Assembly: GCA_003160635.1 (NCBI GenBank)
Contig: PMLV01000156.1
Coordinates: 11,464-44,258 of the forward strand
Length of the DNA stretch: 32,795 bases
From: Acidimicrobiaceae bacterium
Lineage (GTDB): Bacteria > Actinomycetota > Acidimicrobiia > Acidimicrobiales > RAAP-2
Direction of reading: 5' to 3'
Below, piece after piece: positions 1-8,005 of the stretch (positions within the stretch are counted from its first letter, which is position 1; each line of letters opens with the position of its first letter). The translations under genes and the position numbers were made by a program. A model generated the notes under the pieces. That model was not told the origin of the DNA, did not search any database, and saw only the letters and a list, made by a program, of their open reading frames with translations.

Positions 1-507
1 TACCAGGAGCAGGCGGGTGGCATCGCGGAGGCGCTCGGCCTGGCGGAGCGCTTCGCCGACGGCGACCCCGTCCTCGTGATGCTGGCCGACAACGTGATGG
101 AACGCTCGATCAAGCCCATGGTCGATGCCTTCCGGGCCGACCCGACGGGCGCCCGCATTCTCTTGACGGCGGTGAGCGAACCCGAGCATTTGCGTCACCT
201 CGGCGTGCCGGTGCTCTCGGCCGACGGCCGGGTCGAGCGGATCGTGGAGAAGCCCGAGGTACCCGCCAGCAACTTCGGTGTCACCGGCATCTACTGCTTC
301 GACGCCGCCGTCTTCAGCATCATCCCGACGCTCACGCCGTCGGGTCGGGGGGAGCTGGAGATCACCGACGTCAACAACCACTACATCGAGCAGGGGCGGA
401 TGGCCTACGACGTGCTCGAGGGATTCTGGGGCGACGCCGGGGAGTCTATCGAGGCGTACTACGCCGTGAATGACTTCGTGCGGGCCAACGGAGCCAACCG
501 GGCCTGA
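1..507 (+). CDS. Sugar-phosphate nucleotidyltransferase (RmlA-like), 3' part
   Basis: Partial gene: the reading frame is open from base 1, so the start lies upstream of the window and 168 C-terminal residues are visible. The family transfers a nucleotide to glucose-1-phosphate or a related sugar phosphate, giving an activated sugar for cell-wall or exopolysaccharide synthesis. Visible family signs are YQEQAGGIAEAL at the very start (substrate loop), VLVMLADN where relatives usually have LGDN, the metal-binding region VEKPEVPASNFGVTGIYCFD, and SGRGELEITDVNNHYIEQG followed by GFWGDAGES. The last motif resembles the long-type glucose-1-phosphate thymidylyltransferases of actinobacteria and archaea. 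The exact nucleotide and sugar cannot be read from this fragment. It ends 4 nt from the convergent dxs stop. Confidence 0.85.
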   Translation, partial: YQEQAGGIAEALGLAERFADGDPVLVMLADNVMERSIKPMVDAFRADPTGARILLTAVSEPEHLRHLGVPVLSADGRVERIVEKPEVPASNFGVTGIYCFDAAVFSIIPTLTPSGRGELEITDVNNHYIEQGRMAYDVLEGFWGDAGESIEAYYAVNDFVRANGANRA

Positions 508-511
508 GGAA

Positions 512-2515
512 TCAACTCTGGTGTTGGCGGGCCGGCACCGAGTGCCGGGCCCGCCGGACGCTTTCGGCGATGCCGCTGCCGTTGAGGCCCAGACTCTCCA
601 AGATGTCGTCCGCCTTGCCCTGGGCGATGTACTCCCGCGGGACCCCGAGGACCCTCGTGACCGGACCCTGCCGTCCCTGCGATTCGAGCGCGAACTCCAT
701 CGCGTCAATGAGGAAGGCGCCGGCACCGCCGTGGCGGACGCCGTCCTCGGCCGTGACCACCAGGCCGTGCCGTCCGGCATCGGCCAGCATGTCGGCGTCG
801 GGGGGCGAGACCACCCGCACATCCCATACCGTGGCGGCCACGCCAACCGCTGCCAGTTGGTCAGCTGCCTCGATGCATGCGGCCACGAGCTTGCCCACCC
901 CGAGGAGGCAGACCGAGCCGTCCCCGTCGCGCACCTTGCGCGCGGCCAGCCCCGTCCCGACCTCGCCCTCCTCGACGTGGCGGGGCGCCGTCTTGGGGAA
1001 GCGAATGGTGGAAGGCCCGGGGAGCTCGAGCGCGGTGCGCAGCATCGGCCCCACCTCCTCGGCCGCCGATGGTGCGAACACGGTCATGCCCGGGATGGAG
1101 AGAGCCAGTGCCATATCGAGGACCCCGTGATGGCTCGGGCCGTCATCGCCCGTGATGCCGGCCCGATCGAGCACGAAGACGACGGGGCTGCCGTGGAGGC
1201 CCACGTCCAGGTTGGCCTGATCGAAGGCGCGGCTGAAGAAGGTCGAGTACACCGCGACGACCGGTCGGATGCCCGCCATGGCCATACCGGCGGCAGCGGT
1301 GACCTCGTGCTGCTCCGCGATGCCCACGTCGAAGAAGCGCGTCGGGAAACGGGCCTGGAACGGTAGCAGCCCCGTCGGCCCCGGCATGGCCGCCGTCAGG
1401 GCGACGACACGAGCGTCGTCCTCGGCCGCGCGCAGGAGGGCGCGGGAGAAGGCATCGGTGTAGGTGGTGGCGCGGGACGGGGAATGGCGCACGTCGGCGT
1501 CGGCCATGGATCCGGGCGTGGCCACCCCGCCGACATCGGCGCCGGCCGAGCCACCGACAGCCGTTCCGGCCGAGCTCCCGACCGTGTTCTCCAGCATGAC
1601 CGGGTTGGTCGCCTTCACGTCGTGGAGGCGCTGGATGTCGTCCTGTTCCGCCGGACCGTACCCGCGCCCCTTTTGCGTGAGCACGTGCACCACGATCGGT
1701 CCGTCCCATTCGGCCGCGTGCGCGAAGGCCTGCTCCATCAGCTCGATGTCGTGCCCGTCGATCGGCCCGGCGTAGCGGACGCCCAAGGCTTCGAAGAACG
1801 TGTGCGGGGCCACCATCTCGCGCAGCGCGCTGGCCACCGAGTGCACCCCGGAGTACGCCAGCGGGCCTAAGGCGGGAAGCCCCCGGAGGCGATTCCGCAG
1901 ACGTTCGCGAGTCTGGGTGTACGTCGGGTTCAGCCGGAGGCTGGTGAGGCTCTGGGACAGTTGTGACACGGTCGGGGCGTAGGAGCGACCGTTGTCGTTG
2001 AGGACGATCACCACGCGGCAGCCCGAATGCCCGAGGTTGTTCAGCGCCTCGTAGGTCATGCCCCCGGTGAGGGCGCCGTCACCGACGACCGCGATCACCT
2101 TGCGGTCCCTGCCCTCGCCGCGCAACGTGAACGCCTTCGCCATGCCGTGCGCGTAGGAGAGGGCGGTGGAGGCGTGGCTGTTCTCGATCCAGTCGTGCTC
2201 GGACTCCGCCCGGTTGGGGTAGCCCGACATGCCACCCGCCTGCTTCAGGGACTTGAAACCGAACCGGCGTCCGGTGAGGAGTTTGTGCACGTAGGCCTGA
2301 TGGCCGGTGTCCCACAAGATGACGTCACGTGGCGAGTCGAAGACACGGTGCACGGCCAGGGTCAGCTCGACCGCGCCGAGATTCGAACCCAGGTGCCCAC
2401 CCGTGGTGGTCACCGATTCGATGATGAAGGACCGCATCTCATCGGCCAGGGTTCGCAATTGCTCCTGGCTGAGGTCCTTGATGTCCGACGGCGTCTCGAT
2501 GCTCTGAAGGATCAT
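512..2515 (-). CDS. dxs: 1-deoxy-D-xylulose-5-phosphate synthase
   Basis: Condenses pyruvate with glyceraldehyde-3-phosphate to DXP, the first step of the MEP isoprenoid pathway and a precursor for thiamine and pyridoxal. It is a cytosolic thiamine-diphosphate enzyme. The order of motifs is typical: HLGSNLGAVELTLAVHRVF near residue 43, DTGHQAYVHKLLTGR, the ThDP/Mg site GDGALTGGMTYEALNN near residue 145 with LNDNGRSY, then the transketolase pyrimidine domain (FFDVGIAEQHEVTAAAGMA) and a C-terminal domain. At 667 residues it is longer than the usual 620-640; the excess is an Ala/Gly/Ser linker around residues 305-345. The ATG lies 15 nt after the MFS gene stop, so it is probably cotranscribed with it; GAGAG shortly upstream is a weak ribosome site. 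Confidence 0.96.
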   Translation of the reverse strand: MILQSIETPSDIKDLSQEQLRTLADEMRSFIIESVTTTGGHLGSNLGAVELTLAVHRVFDSPRDVILWDTGHQAYVHKLLTGRRFGFKSLKQAGGMSGYPNRAESEHDWIENSHASTALSYAHGMAKAFTLRGEGRDRKVIAVVGDGALTGGMTYEALNNLGHSGCRVVIVLNDNGRSYAPTVSQLSQSLTSLRLNPTYTQTRERLRNRLRGLPALGPLAYSGVHSVASALREMVAPHTFFEALGVRYAGPIDGHDIELMEQAFAHAAEWDGPIVVHVLTQKGRGYGPAEQDDIQRLHDVKATNPVMLENTVGSSAGTAVGGSAGADVGGVATPGSMADADVRHSPSRATTYTDAFSRALLRAAEDDARVVALTAAMPGPTGLLPFQARFPTRFFDVGIAEQHEVTAAAGMAMAGIRPVVAVYSTFFSRAFDQANLDVGLHGSPVVFVLDRAGITGDDGPSHHGVLDMALALSIPGMTVFAPSAAEEVGPMLRTALELPGPSTIRFPKTAPRHVEEGEVGTGLAARKVRDGDGSVCLLGVGKLVAACIEAADQLAAVGVAATVWDVRVVSPPDADMLADAGRHGLVVTAEDGVRHGGAGAFLIDAMEFALESQGRQGPVTRVLGVPREYIAQGKADDILESLGLNGSGIAESVRRARHSVPARQHQS

Positions 2516-2530
2516 GGCTCTCGCACCACG

Positions 2531-3685
2531 TTAGTCCGCCTGACCCGGTCGCGGTCTGCGTTCGACGACGGCGAACGAGACCGCGGCGACGGCCAGAGCC
2601 GCCACCGCCAGGACCTGCAATCCGTGCTGGGGGCCGTACGTCTGCGAGACCCAGCCGACCACGGGCGCCCCCGCCACCCAGCCGATGTAGCCCGCGGCGG
2701 TGAACGTCCCGACGGCACTGACGACCTGGCTGGCCAGACGGCTCACATTGCTCATCACCAGGGGCCAGAACAACGAGGCCCCGCCGGCACCCAGGGCCAG
2801 CCCGAGGGCGGCCGTGCTCGAGAGCGGCGACAGCGACTCGAGGAGGATTCCGCCACCGGCGATGCAACCGCCCACGAGGAGGGCATGTCGGGCCGAGAGC
2901 CGGCCGATCAATGTACTTCCCGCCGCCCGCGTCGTGGCGGCCACAACTTGACCGACGACGTACGCGCCGGCACCGAGCAGGACGCCGGTGGCCAGGTGAT
3001 TGCGGAGGTAGAGCACCCCCCAGGTGTCGACTCCACCCTCGGTGACCTCGGCCAACGCGAAGACAGCCAGCAAGAGCAGGAGCCCGTCGCGCCGGATGCG
3101 TTGGACCGGGTGCACGTGGGCCGCCGCCGGTGGCGACGCCGAGGGGTCCTCGGGCACCCGCCCCGGCTGCCGGGATAGCGTCCAGAGGCCGATAACCAGC
3201 GCCACAACGGCGACGCCGGGCCAGATGACGCGCCACGAGACGCCGGCATGGAGCACGATCCCGGCCGCTGTCGCTCCGAGGATGGCTCCCCCATTGAAGA
3301 GCGCATGAAAACGGACGAGCGCCGCCGGCCGCCCGTTCAGGCGGTGGGACGCCTCGGCGTTCATGGCCGTGTCGATGCTGCCCCCGGCGATCTCCACCAG
3401 GACCAGGGCGCCGACGAAGGCCCATTTCTGATGGACCGTGCTCATGACGACCAGGAGTCCGGACCAGGCCAGCAGGGCTGTCCAGAGCAGCCGTCGCGCG
3501 CCGACCCGGTTGGTGACGTGCGCCATGACGGCACTCGACGCACCGGCCAGCGCGATGGCGAGGGCGAGGACGAAGCCCAGCTCGGCATCGGAGAGGGCGA
3601 ACGTGTGCTGGATGTCGAACACCATGACGGCCCAGCTGCCCCAGAAGAGGCCGAACGTGATGAAGGCGGCGACCACGGGTCCCAT
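2531..3685 (-). CDS. MFS family transporter
   Basis: Integral membrane protein of 384 residues with about 12 hydrophobic segments, consistent with a complete major facilitator permease. The loop after helix 2 (HVTNRVGARRLLW) resembles the conserved MFS A-motif, and a basic cytoplasmic loop near the middle (residues about 175-205, PEDPSASPPAAAHVHPVQRIRRDG) separates the two six-helix halves. The IDTAMNAEA segment in helix 4-5 and the sequence as a whole resemble sugar or fucose-type and efflux MFS members, but the substrate cannot be told. It lies between the thioesterase gene (41 nt upstream) and dxs (15 nt downstream) on the same strand and may be in one operon with them. Confidence 0.85.
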   Translation of the reverse strand: MGPVVAAFITFGLFWGSWAVMVFDIQHTFALSDAELGFVLALAIALAGASSAVMAHVTNRVGARRLLWTALLAWSGLLVVMSTVHQKWAFVGALVLVEIAGGSIDTAMNAEASHRLNGRPAALVRFHALFNGGAILGATAAGIVLHAGVSWRVIWPGVAVVALVIGLWTLSRQPGRVPEDPSASPPAAAHVHPVQRIRRDGLLLLLAVFALAEVTEGGVDTWGVLYLRNHLATGVLLGAGAYVVGQVVAATTRAAGSTLIGRLSARHALLVGGCIAGGGILLESLSPLSSTAALGLALGAGGASLFWPLVMSNVSRLASQVVSAVGTFTAAGYIGWVAGAPVVGWVSQTYGPQHGLQVLAVAALAVAAVSFAVVERRPRPGQAD

Positions 3686-3726
3686 CCCCGCCGGAATACT
3701 GGTCGGGGGGGCGGGGGCGGTTCTTC

Positions 3727-4170
3727 TCAGGACTCGCCGGCAGCGCCGGCCTTCGCCAGGAATGTGGCTTCGTTGACGAGCACCCGCGTCACCCGGCCGG
3801 CGCCGACGAGGCCGCCGCCGTCACGCTCGAGGCGGGCCGCCGACACGGTGAAGATGAGGCGACGGCCTTCGACCTTGACCAACGTGGCCTCGGCCAGCAC
3901 GACCTTGCCGATCCCCACCGGGGCGAGGTGGTCGAACTGCACGCGCGTGGCCACGCTCGACTGTTCCGGGGTCAGGTGCCCGTCGGTGGCACGCAGCGCC
4001 GCCTCTTCGCACATGGCGATGAGCCGGGGCGTCGCCAGCACAGGGACATCGCCGGACCGGAAGTACGGCGCCGTGTCCTCCTCGCCCACCGTCAGCTCCA
4101 CTTGCGCGGTAAGGCCCGAGTGGGGTCCGTGACCCGCGGGTGGGCTGCTACCGGAGGAGGAACTGGGCAC
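3727..4170 (-). CDS. Thioesterase, FlK/hotdog family
   Basis: Predicted acyl-CoA thioesterase with a hotdog fold, 147 residues. The stretch GLTAQVELTVGEEDTAPYF, followed by GDVPVLATPRLIAMCEEAA and then SSVATRVQFDHLAPVGIG, matches small actinobacterial thioesterases related to fluoroacetyl-CoA thioesterase FlK; the T, E and H residues in these blocks are the usual catalytic positions. The frame stays open further upstream, but that part is an antisense shadow of tldD. I chose the GTG at 4170 because a TATCGT -10 box lies exactly 7 nt before it (leaderless start) and because it gives a normal family length. It may be the first gene of an operon with the MFS permease and dxs. The physiological substrate is unknown. 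Confidence 0.78.
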   Translation of the reverse strand: MPSSSSGSSPPAGHGPHSGLTAQVELTVGEEDTAPYFRSGDVPVLATPRLIAMCEEAALRATDGHLTPEQSSVATRVQFDHLAPVGIGKVVLAEATLVKVEGRRLIFTVSAARLERDGGGLVGAGRVTRVLVNEATFLAKAGAAGES

Positions 4171-4176
4171 GACGAT

Positions 4177-4182
4177 TACGAT
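4177..4182 (+). promoter_or_regulatory. -10 box for tldD (leaderless)
   Basis: TACGAT fits TANNNT and is followed by 7 nt and then the GTG at 4190. There is no Shine-Dalgarno site. It is offset by one base from the opposing thioesterase -10 box, so the two polymerases cannot bind together. Confidence 0.62.
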
Positions 4183-4183
4183 A
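4178..4183 (-). promoter_or_regulatory. -10 box for thioesterase gene (leaderless)
   Basis: TATCGT fits TANNNT and is followed by 7 nt and then the GTG at 4170, so transcription should begin at the start codon. It overlaps the plus-strand tldD -10 box almost completely. No clear -35 was seen. Confidence 0.6.
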
Positions 4184-4189
4184 CCGCCC

Positions 4190-5593
4190 GTGACCGACAC
4201 TTCCTTGATCGAGCCCGATGTCCTCCACAACGTCCTCGGGGCGGCGCTGGCGCACGGTGGGGACATGGCCGAGGTCTTCGCGGAGGACAGCATGAGCGCG
4301 AGCGCCATGCTCGACGATCGGCGGGTCGAGGAGTTGTCGTCGGGGCGTTCGCGCGGCGCGGGCATCCGTGTGGTGGCCGGGGAGACGACCGGATTCGCGC
4401 ACACGTCGGATCTGAGCGAGGCCGGCCTCCTGGCCGCGGCCGCCGCCGCGGCATCCGTGGCCCGGGACGGCGGCGGCGGGGTCCGCACGGTGGCGCTGTC
4501 GTTCGGGCCCAGAGCCAGCAACGACCGTGGTGCCAAGACGCTGCCCAGCTCGGTTCCCAAGTCCACCAAGCTCGATCTCCTGACCCGGGCGGATCAGGCT
4601 GCCCGGGCCACCGGCGGCTCCATCAGCCAGGTCCAGGTGGGGTGCGGGGACAGCCGCCGGCGCATCCTGATCGCCAACTCCGATGGGTTGCTGGCCGAAG
4701 ACGACCAGGTCCGCACCCGCTTCAACGTCATGTGCGTGGCCAACGGCGACACCGGGATGCAGACCGGGTACGAGTCATTGGCGCGCACGGAAGGCTACGA
4801 GATCTTCGAGCGCTTCAACGTCGAGGACATCGCCCGCACTGCGGCGAAGCGAGCCCTGGCCAAGTTGTCCGCCCGGCCGGCTCCATCGGGTGAGGTGCCC
4901 ATCGTCCTGGCCGGCGGCAGCGGGGGCATCCTCTTTCACGAGGCCTGTGGCCACGGTCTCGAAGCCGACCACATCGTCAAGGATGCCTCCGTGTACACCG
5001 GGCAGATGGGGAAACTCGTGGCCAGTCCCCTCGTCACCCTGGTCGACGACGGTACGGTCCTCGGGGAGTGGGGCAACTTCGCGGTCGACGACGAGGGCCA
5101 TGCGCCCGCCCGCAACGTGCTCATCGAGAACGGCGTGCTCACCGACTACATGTGGGACTGGTTGCGGGCCCGCAAGGAGGGGAGAGCGTCGTCGGGCAAT
5201 GGGCGCCGCCAGTCCTATCAGCATCTCCCCATGGTCCGGATGACCAACACCTTTCTGTTGGCCGGCCACGAGAACGCAGCCGAAATCGTGGCGCAGACCC
5301 CTTCGGGGGTCTACGTCTCCAAACTCGGAGGTGGCCAGGTCAACACGACGACGGGTGACTTCGTCTTCGGGACGACCGAGGCGTATCTCATCGAGGACGG
5401 TCATCTCACCGAGCCGTTGCGCGACGCCAACCTGATCGGGAACGGTCCCGAGGTGCTCCGCCGCATCGACGCCGTTGCCGATGATTTCGACATGACGCCC
5501 GGCACGTGTGGCAAGGACGGGCAGAGTGTGCCGGTCGGGTGCGGTCAGGCCACCCTGCGGATCACAGGGGTCACGCTGGGAGGGACGGCGTAG
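4190..5593 (+). CDS. tldD: TldD family metalloprotease subunit
   Basis: 467 residues, full length for TldD. In the well-studied E. coli complex TldD and TldE form a heterodimer that degrades unfolded peptides and matures certain modified peptides; TldD carries the zinc site. The HExxxH motif is visible as HEACGH at residues 250-255 inside GGSGGILFHEACGHGLEADHI, and the C-terminal zinc-ligand region is GTCGKDGQSVPVGCGQ. The GTG start is set by the TACGAT box 7 nt upstream. The TAG stop overlaps the GTG of the partner gene by one base, indicating translational coupling. No precursor peptide or modifying enzyme is seen nearby, so the substrate is unknown. Confidence 0.94.
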   Translation: MTDTSLIEPDVLHNVLGAALAHGGDMAEVFAEDSMSASAMLDDRRVEELSSGRSRGAGIRVVAGETTGFAHTSDLSEAGLLAAAAAAASVARDGGGGVRTVALSFGPRASNDRGAKTLPSSVPKSTKLDLLTRADQAARATGGSISQVQVGCGDSRRRILIANSDGLLAEDDQVRTRFNVMCVANGDTGMQTGYESLARTEGYEIFERFNVEDIARTAAKRALAKLSARPAPSGEVPIVLAGGSGGILFHEACGHGLEADHIVKDASVYTGQMGKLVASPLVTLVDDGTVLGEWGNFAVDDEGHAPARNVLIENGVLTDYMWDWLRARKEGRASSGNGRRQSYQHLPMVRMTNTFLLAGHENAAEIVAQTPSGVYVSKLGGGQVNTTTGDFVFGTTEAYLIEDGHLTEPLRDANLIGNGPEVLRRIDAVADDFDMTPGTCGKDGQSVPVGCGQATLRITGVTLGGTA

Positions 5594-6954
5594 TGAGCGA
5601 TCTCATGGATCTGGCGACCTCTGTCGTGGCGCAGGCCCAGCCTGGGGAGGGCCTGGAGGTCTACGTCACCCGGGGCACGGAGAACGAGGTCCGGGCCTAT
5701 GACGGCGCGGTCGAGTCGCTGACGTCCGCCGACTCGTCGGGCGTCGGCATCAGGATCCTCCTCGAAGGGCAGCCGGGAGATGGGAACCGCCTCGGCTTCG
5801 CCTGGGCCGGATCCCTCGATCCGGCAGTGGTGCAGGCCGCACTCAGCGACGCCCGGGACAACGCCCGCTATGCCACCCCGGATCCCGATGTGGTCCTGGC
5901 GGAGCCAGACGGGGAGCTCGCCGTCGAACAGGATCTGTGGGATGACGGCGTCTTCACCACGCCGATGGACGAGAAGATCGCCCTGGCGCTCGAGCTCGAA
6001 CGAGCGACACGTGGCGCGGACCCCCGCGTGCGACAGGTCTCCTCGGCCGACTACTCAGACGCCCGGGTCGAGGTGGCGCTGGCCTCGACCACCGGCATCC
6101 GGTCGTCAACCCGCCGCACGACCGCCTTCGTGTCGGTCGATGCCATTGCCGGGGAAGGCGCAGACTCGCAGACCGGGACCGGTTTCAGCGTGGGCCGGGG
6201 CCCGGCCCAGCTCAATCCGGAGGAGGCCATGGCGGATGCCGTCCTGCGCTCCACGCGGCTGCTCGGCGCCCAAAAGGCGCGCTCGGGACGGTGCACGGTC
6301 GTCTTCGACCCCCGGGTCGTCTCCACCCTGCTCTCGGTCGTCGCCTCGGCGCTGTCGGGGGAGGCCGTGGTCAAGGGCCGATCGTTCTTCGCCGGCCGGA
6401 TCGGTGAGTCGGTCGCCGGGACCGCCGTCACCCTGATCGACGACCCCACCGACGCCCGTGCCTTCAACGCTGCTTCGTATGACGGCGAGGGTTTGGCGTG
6501 CCGGCGCAACATCCTCATCTCCGACGGCATGCTCCGCATGTTCGTCTACGACACCGTGGCGGCCCGGCGGGCCCAGACCCGCTCGACCGGATCCGCGGTG
6601 CGGGGTGGGTTCGCCGGGACCCCGTCCGCCGGCTGCCGGGCCCTCGTGCTCTCGCCGGGATCCAAGAACGCAGAGGAGATCCTGGCCGAGGTCGGTGAGG
6701 GGCTCTACGTCCAGTCGGTCACCGGCATCCACTCGGGGGTCAACCCGGTGAGCGGGGACTTCTCGGTTGGAGCCGAGGGCCTCATGATTCATCGGGGCAC
6801 CCTGGCCGAGCCGGTGCGCGAGGTCACCGTGGCATCGACCCTCCAACGGATGTTGCAATCGGTGGTGGCGATCGGGAACGACCTGCGGTGGCTTCCCGGT
6901 GTGGCGGCCGGTCAGACGCTGGCCATCGCCGACATGCAACTCAGCGGGGACTGA
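5593..6954 (+). CDS. tldE: TldE/PmbA family protease partner
   Basis: 453 residues, the non-zinc partner of TldD. The N-terminal part (GLEVYVTRGTENEVRAYDGAVESLTSADSSGVGIRILL) is the PmbA/TldD N-domain and the C-terminal half contains the family blocks GRCTVVFDPRVVSTLLS, DGEGLACRRNILISDGML and ALVLSPGSKNAEEILAEVGEGLYV. No HExxxH is present, as expected for TldE. The frame is open further upstream inside tldD; I chose the GTG overlapping the tldD stop (TAGTG) because GGGAGG lies about 9 nt before it. An ATG 12 nt further downstream is the alternative. The product presumably assembles with TldD in the cytoplasm. Confidence 0.92.
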   Translation: MSDLMDLATSVVAQAQPGEGLEVYVTRGTENEVRAYDGAVESLTSADSSGVGIRILLEGQPGDGNRLGFAWAGSLDPAVVQAALSDARDNARYATPDPDVVLAEPDGELAVEQDLWDDGVFTTPMDEKIALALELERATRGADPRVRQVSSADYSDARVEVALASTTGIRSSTRRTTAFVSVDAIAGEGADSQTGTGFSVGRGPAQLNPEEAMADAVLRSTRLLGAQKARSGRCTVVFDPRVVSTLLSVVASALSGEAVVKGRSFFAGRIGESVAGTAVTLIDDPTDARAFNAASYDGEGLACRRNILISDGMLRMFVYDTVAARRAQTRSTGSAVRGGFAGTPSAGCRALVLSPGSKNAEEILAEVGEGLYVQSVTGIHSGVNPVSGDFSVGAEGLMIHRGTLAEPVREVTVASTLQRMLQSVVAIGNDLRWLPGVAAGQTLAIADMQLSGD

Positions 6955-6957
6955 GCC

Positions 6958-6987
6958 CCCGGGAGGGCTTGCCCCGGGCTCCCCGGG
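6958..6987. terminator. GC-rich hairpin between convergent genes
   Basis: CCCGGGAG at 6958-6965 pairs with CTCCCCGGG at 6979-6987 with one bulged C. It fills the 33-nt space between the tldE stop and the convergent FmdB-type gene stop and could end transcription in both directions. No T-tract follows, so this is uncertain. Confidence 0.35.
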
Positions 6988-7347
6988 TCAGGATGCGGTC
7001 GCGGCGGCGGCCTTGGACTCTTTGGCCGGCTTGTCGGAGGCCGGCTTGGATGCGGATGCATCGCTCTTCGAGCCCGAGTCGGTGGTGGTGCCGGTGTCCG
7101 ACTTGGTCTCCGATTTGGACGAGTCGGACCCGTTCGACGACGTCTTCTCGGAACTGGATCGCTTGTCCTGCGCCCGCGCGTCCGTCTTGTAGAAGCCACT
7201 GCCCTTGAGGACGATGCCCGGCGCGCCAAAGACCTTGCGCAAGACTCCGCCACATTCGGGGCATACCGTCAAAGCGTCGTCGGTGAACTTCTGGACAGCT
7301 TCGAGCCGTTGCCCACACGCCTTGCAGGCGTACTCATAGGTCGGCAA
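6988..7347 (-). CDS. FmdB-type zinc ribbon protein with disordered tail
   Basis: 119 residues. The first 55 form an FmdB/putative regulatory zinc ribbon: it begins PTYEYACKACGQ, has a second pair CPECGG near residue 29, and continues GVLRKVFGAPGIVLKGSGFYKTD, as in the many bacterial members of this family whose function is not established. The remaining about 60 residues are a low-complexity tail rich in Ser, Lys, Asp and Thr, ending in Ala/Thr. The start is TTG at 7347: AGGAG lies 5 nt upstream and the protein then begins exactly where relatives begin. The open frame upstream of this point lacks family similarity. It is one of the few genes here with a clear Shine-Dalgarno site. Confidence 0.85.
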   Translation of the reverse strand: MPTYEYACKACGQRLEAVQKFTDDALTVCPECGGVLRKVFGAPGIVLKGSGFYKTDARAQDKRSSSEKTSSNGSDSSKSETKSDTGTTTDSGSKSDASASKPASDKPAKESKAAAATAS

Positions 7348-7454
7348 TTGAACTCCTTGGATTGGCACTCGCTGCTTGTGACTGCCAACTCTACCCGAAC
7401 GGCGCCTCGGGTCGGCCGCACGGCCCGGTGGCGGCACCCTGTGTGTGGAGGCCG

Positions 7455-7460
7455 TACACT
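7455..7460 (+). promoter_or_regulatory. -10 box for moaC (leaderless)
   Basis: TACACT (TANNNT) is followed by 8 nt and then the GTG start of moaC at 7469. No Shine-Dalgarno site is present. Confidence 0.58.
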
Positions 7461-7468
7461 AGAGACTC

Positions 7469-7957
7469 GTGTCCGATCGCAGCCTGGCCCATCTCGATCC
7501 GCTAGGCGGTGCCCGCATGACCGACGTCACCCCGCGGGAGCCCACCCATCGCCGTGCGCTGGCCCGCTGCCGGGTCTCGATGTTGCCGGAAACGACCACC
7601 TTGGTGGCCAATAACGCCATCACCAAGGGAGATGTGCTCGCTGCAGCCCGCATTGCGGGCATTCAGGCCGCCAAGCGGACAGCCGAGCTCATTCCCATGT
7701 GCCACCCGGTCCTGGTGGGGTCGATAGCGGTCAATTTCTCCATCGGGGACGACTTCGTGGAGGTGGAGGCGCAGGTCGAGACCGTGGACCGCACGGGTGT
7801 CGAGATGGAAGCCATGATGGCGTGCACCACGGCCGCCCTGACCGTGTACGACATGTGCAAGTCCTCCGATCGCACGATGACGATCGATCACGTGGCGCTC
7901 TGGGAGAAGTCCGGCGGCCGGTCAGGCCCCTGGCGACGGGCCGAGGCCCGCTCCTGA
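7469..7957 (+). CDS. moaC: Cyclic pyranopterin monophosphate synthase
   Basis: Acts with MoaA in the first step of molybdenum cofactor synthesis, turning the cyclic GTP-derived intermediate into cyclic pyranopterin monophosphate. At 162 residues it is a complete MoaC. Family blocks are HLDPLGGARMTDVTPREPTH at the N-terminus, AARIAGIQAAKRTAELIPMC followed by HP, then VDRTGVEMEAMMACTTAALT, VYDMCKSSDRTM, and the C-terminal KSGGRSG loop with the active-site lysine region. GTG at 7469 is preferred to the internal ATG at 7517 because it includes the conserved N-terminal HLD..G.ARMTDV block and has a TACACT box 8 nt upstream. No other Moco genes are in the window. Confidence 0.95.
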   Translation: MSDRSLAHLDPLGGARMTDVTPREPTHRRALARCRVSMLPETTTLVANNAITKGDVLAAARIAGIQAAKRTAELIPMCHPVLVGSIAVNFSIGDDFVEVEAQVETVDRTGVEMEAMMACTTAALTVYDMCKSSDRTMTIDHVALWEKSGGRSGPWRRAEARS

Positions 7958-7991
7958 ACCACCCCTGGCCGTCCCCCGGCGGCGTTGTGTC

Positions 7992-7997
7992 TAAATT
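7992..7997 (+). promoter_or_regulatory. -10 box for carboxyltransferase gene (leaderless)
   Basis: TAAATT (TANNNT) is followed by 8 nt and then GTG at 8006. This argues against the upstream in-frame TTG at 7985, which lies before the box. Confidence 0.55.
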
Positions 7998-8005
7998 CAC
8001 TGGCA

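Noticed and set aside
2027-3178. 383-codon plus-strand frame across dxs and the MFS gene
   Set aside because: It crosses the ends of two real minus-strand genes, with low-complexity Arg/Gly/Asp-rich text and no domain.
4171-4569. 280-residue version of the thioesterase starting at 4569
   Set aside because: The upstream part is antisense to tldD and low-complexity; the promoter box and family length support GTG 4170.
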